Made by a program: the position numbers and the translations under genes
NCBI GenBank assembly: GCA_008360955.1
Contig: LUCM01000031.1
Location: 1-64,000, forward strand
Direction of reading: 5' to 3'
Length of the DNA: 64,000 nucleotides
Source: Fasciolopsis buskii
Lineage: Eukaryota > Platyhelminthes > Trematoda > Plagiorchiida > Fasciolidae
The notes under the pieces: model-generated
Database searches by the model: none
Seen by the model: only the letters and a program-made list of their open reading frames with translations
Told to the model about the DNA's origin: nothing
In this document: piece after piece, positions 24,289-37,418 of the stretch
Position numbering within the stretch: position 1 is the stretch's first letter
How the letters are laid out: each line of letters starts with the position of its first letter

Positions 24289-27200
24289 AGCAGCATTGGT
24301 CCTACCACGACATCTCATTCTAGTCGGCAGTGTTTTGTCGATTCAGCTGGCAGAGATTCTCACCAAGAAGTCGTTTCCCGAAAACTTATTGACTGATTGC
24401 CAAAAAGAATATGCTTTTGGCTTGATCTATGAGATGGTGCATTTGGAAAGAAGAACAGTGGTAACAGATCATCCAGGCTCATAAAAAATTCATGTCACCC
24501 AAGCCATAAGTTGGATCAGAGACAACAGTACCATTCTATTCCGGGAGTAGAATACTCTGATGAGGGGAAAACGGAACTGTATGTCACAAGTTACTAACAG
24601 GAAGTCGGTAATAAGCATGACTCGACAGGTACGCAGTGACATCGATATTTTCGGACAAAATTGGCTAATTTCAGACATCATTTTTCCCGTAACCTGATTT
24701 GATTTCGATCTTGTTTCACGCGTTTGGTTGGATTTCTTTAATCGGACACGAATGTATGCACATTTCACTCGTCCCAGTAGTTTCGGGAGATTTTGGATTC
24801 AAGTTTTAGGTTTACCCCTGGTCACCCGTTGTGGTTCGCTTTCTCGTGTATTGTAACATCGGTACTGTTTCGACGACAGGATAAATAGAAAATGTTTAAT
24901 GCATCTGGTCTTTAGTTCGAGTCTTCTTTATCCTATCTCCAGAAGGGGCTTCGCTTATTTCTGGCTCCGAGATCCAATAGAGGGCACATTCGGAGATAGT
25001 AAACAAACTACTCCCTATAATTGAATGCTGCTAGGACATTGACGGGTGGCTCAACTGTAAATTACTAAAAAATGTTAGAGAACGACCGAGTTATTCAATT
25101 CACAACAGAACGTTTCGATTGCAATAAGAAGTTTCGCTAACGAAATAATTCGCAGATGAGAATGTTTTTTGGTGGGGGCTGTATGCCTCAAACTATCAAC
25201 CTTAAGTGCACTGATCGGCTGACCCAACTGCATGTAATAATCAGAGTACCTTAGTCAACTCCAGTCAAGCAAATGTTTTATGCATCTACCGCGGAAGAAT
25301 AGTCAGCTTTCACATGGTCATGCAGCATATCCTCGATACGGAAGACCAGTAGAATCGGCAATGCGAAATGCACGAATCACATCAAATCAAATATAGCAAG
25401 AAATATGCAGTACTCAATCGTTTGATGGCGAGATTTTCTGACGTTGAATTTTCAGCTCTTTATTGCTTTAAATAAGGCGGCATTTATATTATCGGAGCTT
25501 TATTTAAGGACCAAAACATCTTTGTACCTGCTAGCTCTAAAACAGCAGAAAATATTCTCGTCCTGTATTATATCATACGCATATATTTCAGCTAGTCTCA
25601 CGGCTGATTTATGCATATGTCGACTAAAACGGGTTGTCGATTAAATTTCTAGCCTGTTTTGTTTGCTAGATAACTCCAAAGTTTACAGCTTGTTATCGAA
25701 AAGATTCGTCAATTCCTGCTGAATAAAAATGAATATAAATTAAAGTGTTTCTTCGTGCTGTTGCCCATTGAAATGGAAAGTGTTCATATGACGCTTGTTG
25801 TATGAATTTTTGCAAGACTGGCAAATACATTGGGATAAACGTATGCATAGGTCATACGCCTCTGGAACCATTGGGAAGAACGAAAAAATTGAGTGAGAAA
25901 AAAGAACCTGTGTGTATGGTTCACCACACACGACAGCTTCTCTATTCCATTACCCTGATGTCATCGGCTATTCATCGGGATTCGCGCTTCCTCTATGGGC
26001 TGCATACAACCCGGTTGCCAAACCGAGGCAGGGTGACTTAATTGATCATACATCGAACCTCTGATCAAATGATTCAGCCCACAAGGCAGTGGGCACTTCT
26101 GAGGGTCACGTAACCCACGGGGGGATCGGTGACTGATTGCTCAGTTCATGCACTCGCAGAAAGGGTTGAACATCCTGGTTTCCCGTACATCTCCCCTGCA
26201 TCTTTGCTGGTAAACACAGGCTTGCATACATCCTGTGTCGATCATTGATTGTTTAGAATCCGAGTTTAAGCATCTTCGCTAGAATGACGACTAAAGGTAG
26301 TCAACCCCGATTAAAATCAAAACGAAGAGCAATGCAGAAATTTCCTTCAAATTTTCATTTTTCTCTTCTCTTTCTTAATCTCTGGTTGAGTGATTTAACT
26401 TTTTTCTGTCATTCAATGTAACACAAAGCTCAACACTTGCCTATTGGGAATTGAGATATAAAAACATATGTTAACGAGGAATGCTAACGACTCTGTCAAA
26501 CAATGAAAAATAGAAATTTGTAGTGGAACCAAGGATGTTTTAGTTCATAAAGCAAACTTCATTACATCGTTCACATTGAGAATTTCAAGTCTACTTAACC
26601 GATCGCAATTAAAATGTTCCCCGGTATACCGTGATAGGCGAGTTGCTCGTGAAACTATTGCTTCTAACTTTTGTCGCTAATCCTTAATTTGCAATCGGAG
26701 TGCTCAGAGCTTTCTGGCATGAAAATATTTCACTTCTTCTTTCTCATATTCAACATAAACTGTTTTCTTCCGCCCATAAGACCCCTGTTCAAAACGACAA
26801 AGTTTGGCATGTTCCCATGTTCTGTTGATCAGTCCAGGTAACCCCATTCATTTTTATACTTCTTGAGCATGTCGTCAAAAATCCGTTTTTGTTTTTCATA
26901 CAAACAGGGCTATCTTGGGTCATGGAGTGGCAAAGTCACTTTCCTAAATCTAGCATGTTGACCCGAGCTTCTTTGGCGAAACTCTGGCCCCGTCTTGCTT
27001 ATTCAAGGAAGAATAAATCAGGTGACCTCAAACCAGGAGAAATATTTCATTTACAGGTAAAAATCAGTTGCGATATTACTTAATCCAGAGAGTGGCCAGA
27101 CTAGAATTGAGAAACCGAGTAGTATCAAGCCCACAGAGGGGTCTTCCATTCTAGTGGATCGCCGATGACGTGGAGATGAAGAATGGAAGAATTGGCATGT

Positions 27201-29340
27201 GTGATAACCTCTGCATGTCGTTTCTTTTTCTTCCCCTTGCTCACGCAATGTCTTCGTGCATCGCCATGATTACGATGGCTCTTGATCTGTACACTGATTT
27301 GTGCGAAATAAAATAAATATCGCACGCATGCATTCGATCCCCATTTTTTCTTTTCCTTTCTCTCGGTACTGTTCAGCCATTTCTCCGTGCCGGAGTTGGC
27401 ATTTCTCATCGCACCGCTGATCCTTGCTGCTTATCAAACGATTGGTTCGGTTTCATCAAACACGGGCGTATCACGTCGGAAGGCCTCTTTGGTCACGTTT
27501 ATAGGCCAAACATGATCATCTCTGTTATCCATTTATTGGTAAGACCAAAGTCTGGCCGGTTGGCCATGTCCTCGTTTCAGGACCTGCTTGCTAATGACCG
27601 GGCTAAATACAAATGCTTCTTTCAAGGTTTCGTTTCTGTCGGTCATTAGTTAAACACATTTCCCCAACACGTGGACTTCTTTCTATTTGATGTTTCCACA
27701 GAAGGATTTCAGTGTAATGTGGACAAAACGTGTTGTTTTGTACCTCAATTAAGCTACAACTTTCTGATTGGAGCCAAAAAAGCACGATTCCCAGAAACTC
27801 AAGATCTAGTTTTTCTTAGCTTACCTTGGCAATCAAAAATGATTTATGTATGTAGATTTCATCTCTCCAAGTAAACGCTTCTAATTGAGAAGTGAAACTA
27901 AGCTATCCGTGGATTTATTGGGGTTTTCCCTTTTGTGCACACCCAAACCTCGTAGCACGTTCTGTTCTTTAGGTACCACTTTCCGATATTTTATGTTAAA
28001 TGTATGGGAAATATCTGGCATGTCACTAACCGATTTTGTGTTATTTGATCGCTGGCAGTTTAAAAGAAACTAGACTATCAACACTGACTACAAGTACACT
28101 TCTAATGCAAGCGAATACACCTGTTACTCTGTCGTCTCCTCTAGATCTTATTGTGAACTGAGCGTTTTCTTGAATCGGTCTATCGTCATACCATTTCGAT
28201 ATATCGACATACTGTCCGTTTTAATCTAGGAAAAATCGCTGGATCCCATAGTATATATCATGCTCCTTAAGGTCAGCGTCACGTGATATCTCAATCTGGT
28301 CACCCACTGTTGCGTTTGCTTGCCTCAACTTCCCTTAAATTCCGTGGGGTAAAATACCGCCGAACTGCATAAGCATGGTTTCTTGTGACTAGTTTTGAAC
28401 GAAATGGGAAAGCGTTCTGAAACTCCGATCACACTTCATTTGTGAAAGCGTCCCTGCCGAACTCTGTCGATTAGATTGGATACATTATACCAGAAATAGC
28501 TGGAAATTGCAAAAGAATTCCTTCACAAGAAAATAAACTTATTCACACTAAAGGATGAAAAACAATGAAAACTGTCCTGTGTAGGCGGAATGTTTTCCTT
28601 GTTTTTTTTTCAAAAAGTGACCAATTTTGTCACATATTTACTATTTAATCTAACATCAAAGTATCCCAGCACCATCACATTTCGACTGGACCGCAATAGT
28701 CTGGCTTTACTACAGAAGAATGACCACGAAATTCTAAGCAGTTAGCAGTTTATCAAAAGTCAACCTCCCAAGTATAGCATTTAGTCGGTTATCGGAAACT
28801 TGACTAGTTCCTCTTTAATCATTGGACGCGAAGTGTTGGCTTGAGGTTGTTCTGGCACACTCGTCCTGACACCAAAACTTGTTTCCCAGCGTACTCTGGA
28901 CAAACGTTTTTAACCATTTTAAGCGCACACCGAGTGACATTTTGTAGATCGGTAGGTGCACCAAATACTTCGTGGTCTTTGAATTTTTCTCTTCAAACAG
29001 TCTTATCGATTTAGTTAAGTGAATTGTACACATCACCGAGGTTGATTATATTCAACCTACTCTGAATCATAGAGCCGTTACTGTTGAGATTTGTGCCGTG
29101 CATAAGCCACCTTTAAATCCAATCAATAAAAACCACACTGGATCACACAGTAGGACACTAGGTATTTTTGGACGATTGTTCATACAACTAGACAACCGTG
29201 AAATTCGTAACACTATCAATGACCAACAATCGTTCCTACAATCTCTTTACGCCGGGAAGATTTGCCCAGTGTTATCTTTTGCCTAATAAAAAAACAATCC
29301 TAGAAATTTTCAACCGGTAATTGCAAAATGAATTGGTCAT
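24289..29340. other. No gene recognised
   Basis: About 5 kb with only short ORFs. Nothing resembling a transposon protein, tRNA or well-supported exon was found on either strand. Confidence 0.45.
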
Positions 29341-29700
29341 TTGTATTTCCATTACTCTAACTCGATTTCATTTCAAGACTTCCATATTAGGAGTATCCAA
29401 ACGTGTTTGGATTTGATTTTTGTAAAGGAAGTGGTCAGCATTCCTCTGTCGTTGCATTTGATGCATACTTTAACTCTCGTCTATCATGTTTTGTTACCAT
29501 GTTTAGCGAGGAACGTGTTGATGACCAAGGCAGCCTCCATCAGTTATCTGTTTGGTGATTATTTTTTCAGTGGTTGACATTTTTCAGATGTTTCGTTTCG
29601 CCTGCTGATTAGTAGTGTAACCCGGTCTAGAACATCATCATGATTCAATATCAGAAGACTCTGGATAATGCTGGGGATATCTGCATTCTCGATTTGTTCC
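29341..29700 (+). pseudogene. Probable LINE endonuclease remnant
   Basis: A frame from 29341 contains LDLIFVKEVVSIP, which matches the 'LDLIFTK...VLS..P' signature near the end of non-LTR retrotransposon apurinic endonuclease domains. It is followed by weaker similarity to the 'SDH...' and 'YLFGDYFF' region that leads to the reverse transcriptase. Stops and frame changes follow. Superfamily cannot be told from this much. It ends about 190 bases before a Penelope endonuclease, so the two are independent insertions. Confidence 0.35.
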
Positions 29701-29887
29701 TACAACGTCATCACAACATGAAGTCTATCGCATTAGTCTGTGAAATGCAAGCGACTGGGTCTAGCTGGGCAACATTTGAACTGCGACTATTCGTTCACTT
29801 CCGTCCGGTGTTTGTGGTTGGTAATATCTAAATGTAGGCGTGAATCTTCGAAAGCAAAAACTAAACTAAGTTATCCAAAGCATATAT

Positions 29888-30313
29888 ATGCACGCCATTC
29901 GGGCATTGGCTTACAATTGCGGTTGTGCAGCCTCGTTTTTTATCTATTCGTTCACATGTTCCTGTGGGACAATGTACATAGGCCGCACAACCAGGCGCTT
30001 GTCTGAATGCATCCGTGAGCACCACCCGGCATGGTTAGGCACTGGAACAATTAAGTCACTTGATAGTGCAGTTGTTTCACATCTAGCACAGACTAACCAC
30101 ACCGTGAATGTGACGCAAGCTTTCCGGACCCTGTATAAGGTCGGAGGTCAACAATCCAGGTTGGCAAAGTGTCGCCTCTTGAGCACTGCGGAAGCTGTCG
30201 CAATCCGTCTTCACAGTCCTCCACTTTGTTCTCGAAAACAATTTGTGGTTGCGCTTCAACTCCCTTGGCCCACCCCCCGTCCCAATACAAACCCTAGACA
30301 ACAAAACAATTAA
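29888..30313 (+). pseudogene. Penelope-like retroelement GIY-YIG endonuclease, open frame
   Basis: An uninterrupted frame of 141 codons covers the C-terminal GIY-YIG endonuclease of a Penelope-like element. Visible features: CSCGTMYIGRTTRRLSE, with the YIG motif and following Arg; REHH; then SAVVSHLAQTNH; then a C-terminal LAKCRLLSTAEA-AIRL and PPLCSRKQF block typical of the end of the ORF. The reverse transcriptase that should precede it was not found, so the element is 5' truncated, but this part has no stop or frameshift and looks younger than the fragments at 13 and 45.8 kb. The first ATG is not the original start. Confidence 0.85.
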
Positions 30314-30403
30314 CACCACGAATCCCTTCCCCACCCATATTTGTAAATGACTAATCCAATCCTTCCTATAGTGAAAATATTTTGTCAAGATATATATAGT
30401 AAT

Positions 30404-30460
30404 GTAATGGCATGAGTACGAATCACTGAAAACGAGCTTGTTCGCCAACTTGTGTTTTCT
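30404..30460 (+). repeat. Short dispersed repeat shared with 13.6 kb, copy 2
   Basis: GGCATGAGTACGAATC then ACGAGCTTGTTCGCCAAC, 91 bases after the stop codon of the Penelope endonuclease ORF. It could be part of that element's 3' untranslated end. The other copy sits inside the reverse-transcriptase fragment at 13.64 kb, in the opposite orientation relative to the Penelope reading direction. Confidence 0.6.
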
Positions 30461-33135
30461 CAATTACGGTTGTAATAATTCGAACGACGGATATGCACTC
30501 ATGCCGGTAGGTAATAACTGAAATGAATCCTCTAGAGGCTTTGTTCAGCTCAGTCCTTACCACAATCAACCTCGCGTTAGAATGTTAAAATTTTTGTTGT
30601 CCGTTCACAGCGTCATCCCGTTGAAATTTGTGACCTGTTTCATCACCATTAGGGAAATCATAGTGTTATGATGTCATAACCAACACTGATCATCACGTGA
30701 CTTTAGGGACGACACCTGCGAATAATTCTGTCATTGTAACTCGCCTTGCTAACTTACCAATAGGTTGAATCGTAGATCGTATAGAGATTGTAGTTCCAAT
30801 TTTCCTCATACGATCAGCAAATCCACTAAAACTTTAACCACAGTAAACGGTAGTTGCAGAACCATTCCAAATCGTGAAATGAACTAACACCTTCACATTT
30901 TTAATTCATCTTCATTTTCCCTTCTTTTATCCGCCACAATTTCTACACTTGTTGTACACCATACGGCTAACCCAATACCGTAGTGGAAATTTTTCCGTGG
31001 ACATTTGCCCTTGATAGCACGAACTCAGATCAACCGTGGAAACGATTGCTATGGTGACTGAAGATCACCCGGCAAATCATCTTCCTTTAAAAACTTGATC
31101 CAAGTGCAATATGTATCTTGTTGACCGCCATGGTGACATGGTTGTGTAAATGTTGCTGGTGGCTGAATCGCTTACTAGGCTTCAGCATACGCTAGTTTTC
31201 TTTGGCTTTCGTTCTTTCCAACTCGCTCAGGCCACTTCTTGAAAGATTGCTGTCCCCGTGCATGCTACACATGAATCATTCACCCCAACTCATACGTGTA
31301 CGTTGAGACAAACAAGAGAAACAGCAAAAAAGGTAAACCAGATTTGAACAGTAGAGAAAGAAGACCAGTACTGCAAGGAGTTGGTGTTTCGTATTACTCT
31401 TTCCAGCCGCGCACGTAGACCAATCTGAAGATTGCATAGTATTTAGTTGTAAACAACAGTGAGCCCGCATATTGGTTAGATTGTGTATAGCAAATAGTTA
31501 ATGTCATCTCCACGGCAAGCGCACGGTCTGTACCAGTAGTCTTTATTTACAAACTATTGGGTTAGCATTGCGTTTCCGAACGCTAAAACCTTCCGGTAAG
31601 CATTGTGCGACAAAAGTCTAACGATATGCGTTACAAACTCATTTTGGCCGTACGCTCCACGTTCCAAGCAGCGAATCTTCATATCCGGTGGATTGTACCG
31701 AAAGACCGTGAATCTAATCAAAAATCACTTTCTGCTTCACATCTCGTGTACATCGGCTGAACCTTCAGTTGCGGTAAAATTAGCATCGACAGGACAGATC
31801 ATGACCTTCCGCAAAGGATGCCGGACCATATTCCCAAGTAGTCGATCAAATCGCTGTTACAAAGCAGCAGGCAGCAAGCCCGGGCGTGACCCGGGGTCAT
31901 CAGTCGCGAAACCTGTGACTAGGCCCAAACACACAGTTGACCCCATTTCCTTTTATAAACTTGCAGTTGAAAAGAGTAATAAAACATGCCATCATTGCGT
32001 AGTTTTGATCTAAGTTCGCTAACTTTTCAAATGAGATGTCTGGCACTAAAAAAGACCATTGGGTTGTTCTCCGCCTATCACAGCTGCGCTAACTTGCACG
32101 AAATTCTCGAAGACGATGACAAATCGATTGCAACAAGATTAAATTATCAGCCTGAATCTACCTAAATGGCATCCAACAAGATAGATGGTATATCACGGTA
32201 CGTCTTAAAACTCCTTGCTTTCCGAGTTGCAGGTGGTTCGGTTTCAGTTCACAAACACGATGTTTACATGATCCACAGAAAAGCCTAGGTAATAGCTCAT
32301 GGCCTTGACACAAGCAAACCGAGGTTTCATGGAATGCAATACTCACTTGTGTCCGACGGACCGACAAGCCAGCTTTCTTACCCGGAACAAGTCGGTCACC
32401 TCCCTCCACTGAAAAGTGCATACTCTTATCACTGGGTGGTCGTGGTGATTACCACTGAAAATTAACGTTCGATGAGTTGACCTTTGCATGCAGAGAGCAA
32501 AAGTGAACTTACTCTCAACAATAAGGGGTAAAATTTTTGATTCCATTTATCCTATTGAATAATAAACAACAAGCAATTTTGACGTCATATTGCAGAGGTA
32601 ACAACCAGTTTGGACTTAAAAAGGTAGGAACATCAAAGTTCATAAGCATACTATAACATCACAGACATCAGATATTTCAAGTTGTCTACGCACCTAGCAC
32701 AGTGCCGTTGAGCAACTCGAATTGGACAAAGCGGGACCAGTCAAAAAGAGAAATGGTTCCGAAACAAAATAATTGACACTCAACAATGACTGAACGAAAA
32801 GGCTCAAATCAAACAATTTGTTTAAACTTTCATTTTCCGTGCGCAGTAAACAAAATGCGAGCTGGTGTAGCGCGAGACCTTGTGTTGCCACTTGGTGAGT
32901 TGGCCATATCGAACTTCATACTTACCGATCTCCGGCTCACGAGATCTCTTTCCTATCTTGCAGATCTGAGCATCTGCACCCAAATGGAGAAGCATTGTCC
33001 CGACATACTAAACTAATCGAGACGTAGTGACCGGGGTCAGCTTAATGGATGAGATAAAGCAAACTGGCATATCCGCGTGACCGATATTGTAAACAAGAAA
33101 AAATAAACCAGGTTTGGCGGGGTCAACATCAGTTT
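30461..33135. other. No gene recognised
   Basis: An ORF of 136 codons at 31603-32013 has no recognisable motif. Some splice-like signals occur near 32.85-32.95 kb on both strands, but overlap each other and give no consistent model. Confidence 0.4.
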
Positions 33136-33165
33136 GGGGGGGGGGGGGGGGGGGGGAAAGGGGGG
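33136..33165 (+). repeat. Poly-G run (G21, AAA, G6)
   Basis: A run of 21 G, three A and then six G. Enough G-tracts for a stable G-quadruplex on the plus strand. Length in such runs is often unreliable in assemblies. Confidence 0.9.
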
Positions 33166-36110
33166 AAAATAGCGTCAACCGACGGGTCTTCACTCATCTG
33201 TCCAATACAGACCAGAAAATCTTTGAAGTAAAAAGTGCATATGAAAGGTATGGCAAAACTTCGTGGTGGCCAATCAGCCTAGGACGAAAATGTGCTTTTC
33301 TCCTTGTTATGTCTGGTCTCCAGTAGAATCGGATCGTTCCGACGAAGAACGAAAGTGACATGCGGACTGTGACTTCCTCTTTTTCTGTCCCGCCAAATTT
33401 CCCGAGAGATTCGGGAATTGTGGCATGACAGTGTTCTACCATGTTACTCAATTCCTTGTTGAACATAAAACTTCTCTTTAAAACAACACGTATTCGATGA
33501 TGACTGGAAACTTCTCATCAGCGAGTACAGTGATTGCTTTTGTTGCGTTGCAATAGTTCAGTCACAACGGGTGAAAGTAAATCAGTGATTCATTCGCTCA
33601 TCATCCGCAGAATATGTTGCAACCTTACAAATAATTGATTTTCATCATTCAACACTCTTAGGTGTACTCACATGTTGAAAATCAGAATAGTCACCGAAGA
33701 AACAAGCACATTTCCTGACCGTGATCTCAGTGACCAGCCTGAATATTTAAAGTCATACATACATATCAATCATTCATCAACCTGCAGTCAGAGTTAACCG
33801 TCAATGAGTTTTATTAAGCCTGTTGTCATGGCCATCAGAAATGTTGCATCAGTGCAGATATTTGTCGGGTCATTCCGAACATCTTTGCTAATCAAATCAT
33901 GAATTTCGATATCATTTTGGTTACGTTCGATTAAGGTTAGCCTCATTGGATTTAAAAACATGCATTGGTTTTAGTTCGCCAAACAGAACACCATGATAGG
34001 TGTATCTTGTTTACATACCGGTTGCCGTTGCACCTGGCGATTTTTCCTTTTTTGTGAATTCAAGAGTGATTTGAAAAACTGTGAAAGCGGAAAAAGAATT
34101 AATGAAGTGAGGCTAAGAAATTATAAATTTAGCATCAGAAAACGATAACACAAGAGTTACTTCATATTTGACACACGTCACTTGGAAACTGACCTCAACA
34201 ATGACCAGAAAATATTCCTAATTCCGTCAGTTTTGGTCAATACATAAACTCAGTGGGAAATTCGGATGGTTTTGGCCAAGCATTGACCAACAAAAATCTG
34301 CTCCACTTTGTCGCGTGGACCTTACTGCCCTGCAGATGCGCCAAAGAAGCATAATCTTATGTAAGGGAAATTTTTTAACATTTTCCCAAGTGAATGCATA
34401 TCACTGCATATCACAGAAACTAGACTGGGAGTGATTATTTACGTTCAGGTGTTCTGTGTTTGATGAGGAACTCACTGGAATTCGAGAGGTTGGCAGTTGC
34501 GCCATAGTGAATATAGACTAATTTAATCTGCTCTCATTTTTATGATCTCACCGAACGAAGACAACTGACTTTATTCAAAGGAGGATGAGAGCGGAGTCTG
34601 TATTTAGCCAATTTATTACTATTGAGCGTAAAAGTTGGAAAAATATTGTTTTTACCCATTATTAAAGTGGATTGGAATTAACGTTTCTCGACTGCACTTC
34701 ATTTGTCGATTTCGGGTTTTGTCATCCAAAATATCTCATTATAGACATTCCAGGGTCATTAAATCGACCTCCGCAACCTACCTTCTTCCGAAGTTTCGAG
34801 GCAGGTTTCCGTACGATCTCCTCGTTGTATCGTCACTACTTTTCACTCCTGTCGCTGAATGTCTATAGTGAATTTTGGGATCCGATTTTTATTCTGTATA
34901 AACGCATCAATGGGGAACGTGAAGTGACTAACATATTTTCTGTAACTGACTGGTGTCATTAGGATATGATGAGAGGGGGATGCCAAGAAAACTTGCATAC
35001 ACATAGTTTTCGTAAAAGGCCAAGATTAGTTACAGCCTTCTGCTATCTCCATTCCCCTGTTCGCATCATAGAAAACGCTCTTCAGCTTGGTTTAATGCAT
35101 TGTTTGCTCTAACCGCCTTTGTCAGGGATCTTCCAGTGCTCAAATTTCTCCGGATTCAGCTTATTTAATCAATTTCTGATTGGTTAAATGAAATGAAAAT
35201 TATTACATTATTATTTTGTTCCGAATCTGTCAGATGCATCGCAAACAAATGACTGATAGCGTAATCATCATAAACATTAGTATTACCAATGAACCATGAA
35301 GTTTTTCCTCGGTTTTGAGTTGCTCCGTTGGTTTCAATCCAAGTTCTCGTAGTTTTGCGGGAACCTATGAGTTGCTGTTTCCCAGGAATCTGAACAATCT
35401 CACAATTATTTCACACACGTTCTTGACAGACGATGATGCAATGAATTTTCTGTTTGATTATTTTCCTTGGTGCATTTTTTTGTTCGCCTCACACACGGTA
35501 TTTTTTACGGACTCCCTTCGATTATCCTTTCGTTGGAACATCTCGACAAAGTAGTTTTGTTTTGTTTTAATTCTAGCGCCCTAAAGGGTGTTTTAACTTT
35601 GTCGAATGCGGCTTGGATAAGCGATTTTGTGATTCTTTGGGTGATTATTGTGAAAGCTTATTACTTGAAACCTGGCAGTTAGCGGAAATGTAACAGAATG
35701 CGCGAGGTATAATCATTTGGTAAACGTTCAAAGAGTGACATTATGTCACAATTTCATATCGCAGTCGCAGATACAGGTTTACTCTATGTGATGGTGCGCA
35801 TTTTCAAGACGGATCGCGTGTGTACATGGTCCCCATGGGAAGCTCCATAATAGAATTCAACGGATTCTGCAACACTTTCTGATTGCGATTCTGGCCGTTA
35901 TTCTCGCCGTCGTTACAAATAGTTAACCAGCGTGGTACTTCTTTCCCTCCAGCAATCACGAAGTTCACTAAATGTTATGCCGAACCATGGTTGACAGCTG
36001 CAAGATTTTAAAATACTTGTTCAAACAATACTGTCACACTTTTGGACATCGTTACGTGGCCTAAGTATATGGTTCGTCATTATTTCAATTAACTCCATTG
36101 CCACGCGTAG
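33166..36110. other. No gene recognised
   Basis: AT-rich DNA with short ORFs. The frames at 34.6-34.96 and 35.3-35.68 kb lack family motifs on both strands. Confidence 0.45.
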
Positions 36111-36124
36111 TTCTGCGGCCTCAG

Positions 36125-36236
36125 GGTGCATGCTTGCCATATCAATTGGTATGTTCGGAATTGGTAGTAAACACGACTTCCTACCACGGCCGACTCACAC
36201 ACATTACTGAAGGCCATTCGTGTACCAAAATAATTG
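36125..36236 (+). CDS. Candidate exon encoding the N-terminal part of a kringle domain
   Basis: A 112-base open segment lies between an acceptor (TTCTGCGGCCTCAG; alternative acceptor GCGTAG ending at 36110) and a consensus donor, ATTG/GTAAGT. It begins in phase 0 and ends in phase 1. The peptide contains C-x9-Y-H-G-R-L-T-H-I-T-E-G-H-S-C. That matches the opening of kringle domains (C...YRG....T..G..C) position by position from the Tyr to the Cys. The Trp usually found soon after the second Cys is absent or lies beyond the exon end. No second-half exon with NYCRNP or PWC was found in the next kilobase, so this may be an exon of a long-intron gene or a relic. Confidence 0.35.
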
Positions 36237-37418
36237 GTAAGTTATGTCCCACGATATGCAGTTACTCTATCCTCAGATTAATTGGAAGATTCGTTCTTAC
36301 ACGTGTTCAATGAAATATTGATGTCCTTGACGAATATCTTTTTGCCTACAATAATTCGTGATTAACACTAGACGTTTTAACAGAACTAAGGATACAGTAT
36401 TGTCTTCCGTTAACATGGCTGGTAAGTCTTCCCATCTGTTTCCACAATCGTACGGATACATTTGGTCGTCAGTAGAACGTGACGCTAAAGACTAATTGCG
36501 TTTCGGCAAGCATAAACGGACTTACGTCTTAATTCCGTATATCTGTTTCGCTGATTCACATCAAACAGCTGACAGACTATGCCTGTGATTTTAGAATTAG
36601 CCAATCTTTGTCTAGGTTGTTTCGATTTACGATTAGTAACTGGGCATTTACAAGCAAACACGAAAATTATTCACTAACAGCACGTTCTTTACTCGTTATT
36701 TAAGATTGGTGGATGCCAACTGATTTGCTGTTTGTAGCACCCACTCGCAAGATCTGAAGATGCGCAATACTTCATTCATATAGCCATTTAAGTCTTATTA
36801 TCAATGCCTGTTGCGAAACACTTTACCCATATGTGTTTATTTCTATGACTGAGAAGCCTCAAAATTCTTCTAAGTCACCAAAGAACACCCAAGAATTTAG
36901 ACGTGAAATAGTCATGCGGATGTCGGAAAAGTGTTGATTTTACTTCATGCCATTGCACTCGGACAATCAGCCACCTGTGTGAAAGTTACTAGGCTAGCAA
37001 TTAACATACTTCTTTTAGTTCCACTGAGAAATATTAACGCAATTTAGACTAGTCTATCTTTTCGGTTTAGTGGGTGCTCTCGGCGTCCCGCAAATTGTGA
37101 TAAGCTTCACAGTAGACAAATGTTTCCCTCCTGACCTTTTGTGCAAGATCCTTAAATGCCGAAGTTTACTTCTTGAGCGGAGAAGGAAACTGTGTTTTGT
37201 GCCGAGCTTTACTATTAGGTGCGTCCCGGGACTACTGGGGGCGTTCCTGGGTTGCGGATAAGGGAACGGACACCATCCAGGTGGTTAGCCGTGAATAAAG
37301 TAGGCTCAACCTATCGAATAAACGGCCGGGGACAAGCAGCAGCAGTGTCGGGGGCGTGACGGGATTTGACCTGGGGGTCTGGTCATACCTGCGGGTGTTG
37401 GGGAAGTGATCACATCAC
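36237..37418. other. No gene recognised
   Basis: A second GTAAGT (36431) follows 38 bases after an acceptor-like TTTTAACAG, but it adds no recognisable kringle sequence. The last ~100 bases before 37419 may be further LINE sequence too decayed to read. Confidence 0.35.

Noticed and set aside
24556..24580. CTGATGAGGGGAAAAC as a possible further hammerhead
   Set aside because: There is no room for stem II between the two boxes and no cleavage triplet with a stem.
35315..35682. Open frames on both strands; the minus strand was considered as a Penelope endonuclease linker
   Set aside because: Only scattered residues agree (KIPC followed by a Cys-poor stretch); the YIG motif is absent.
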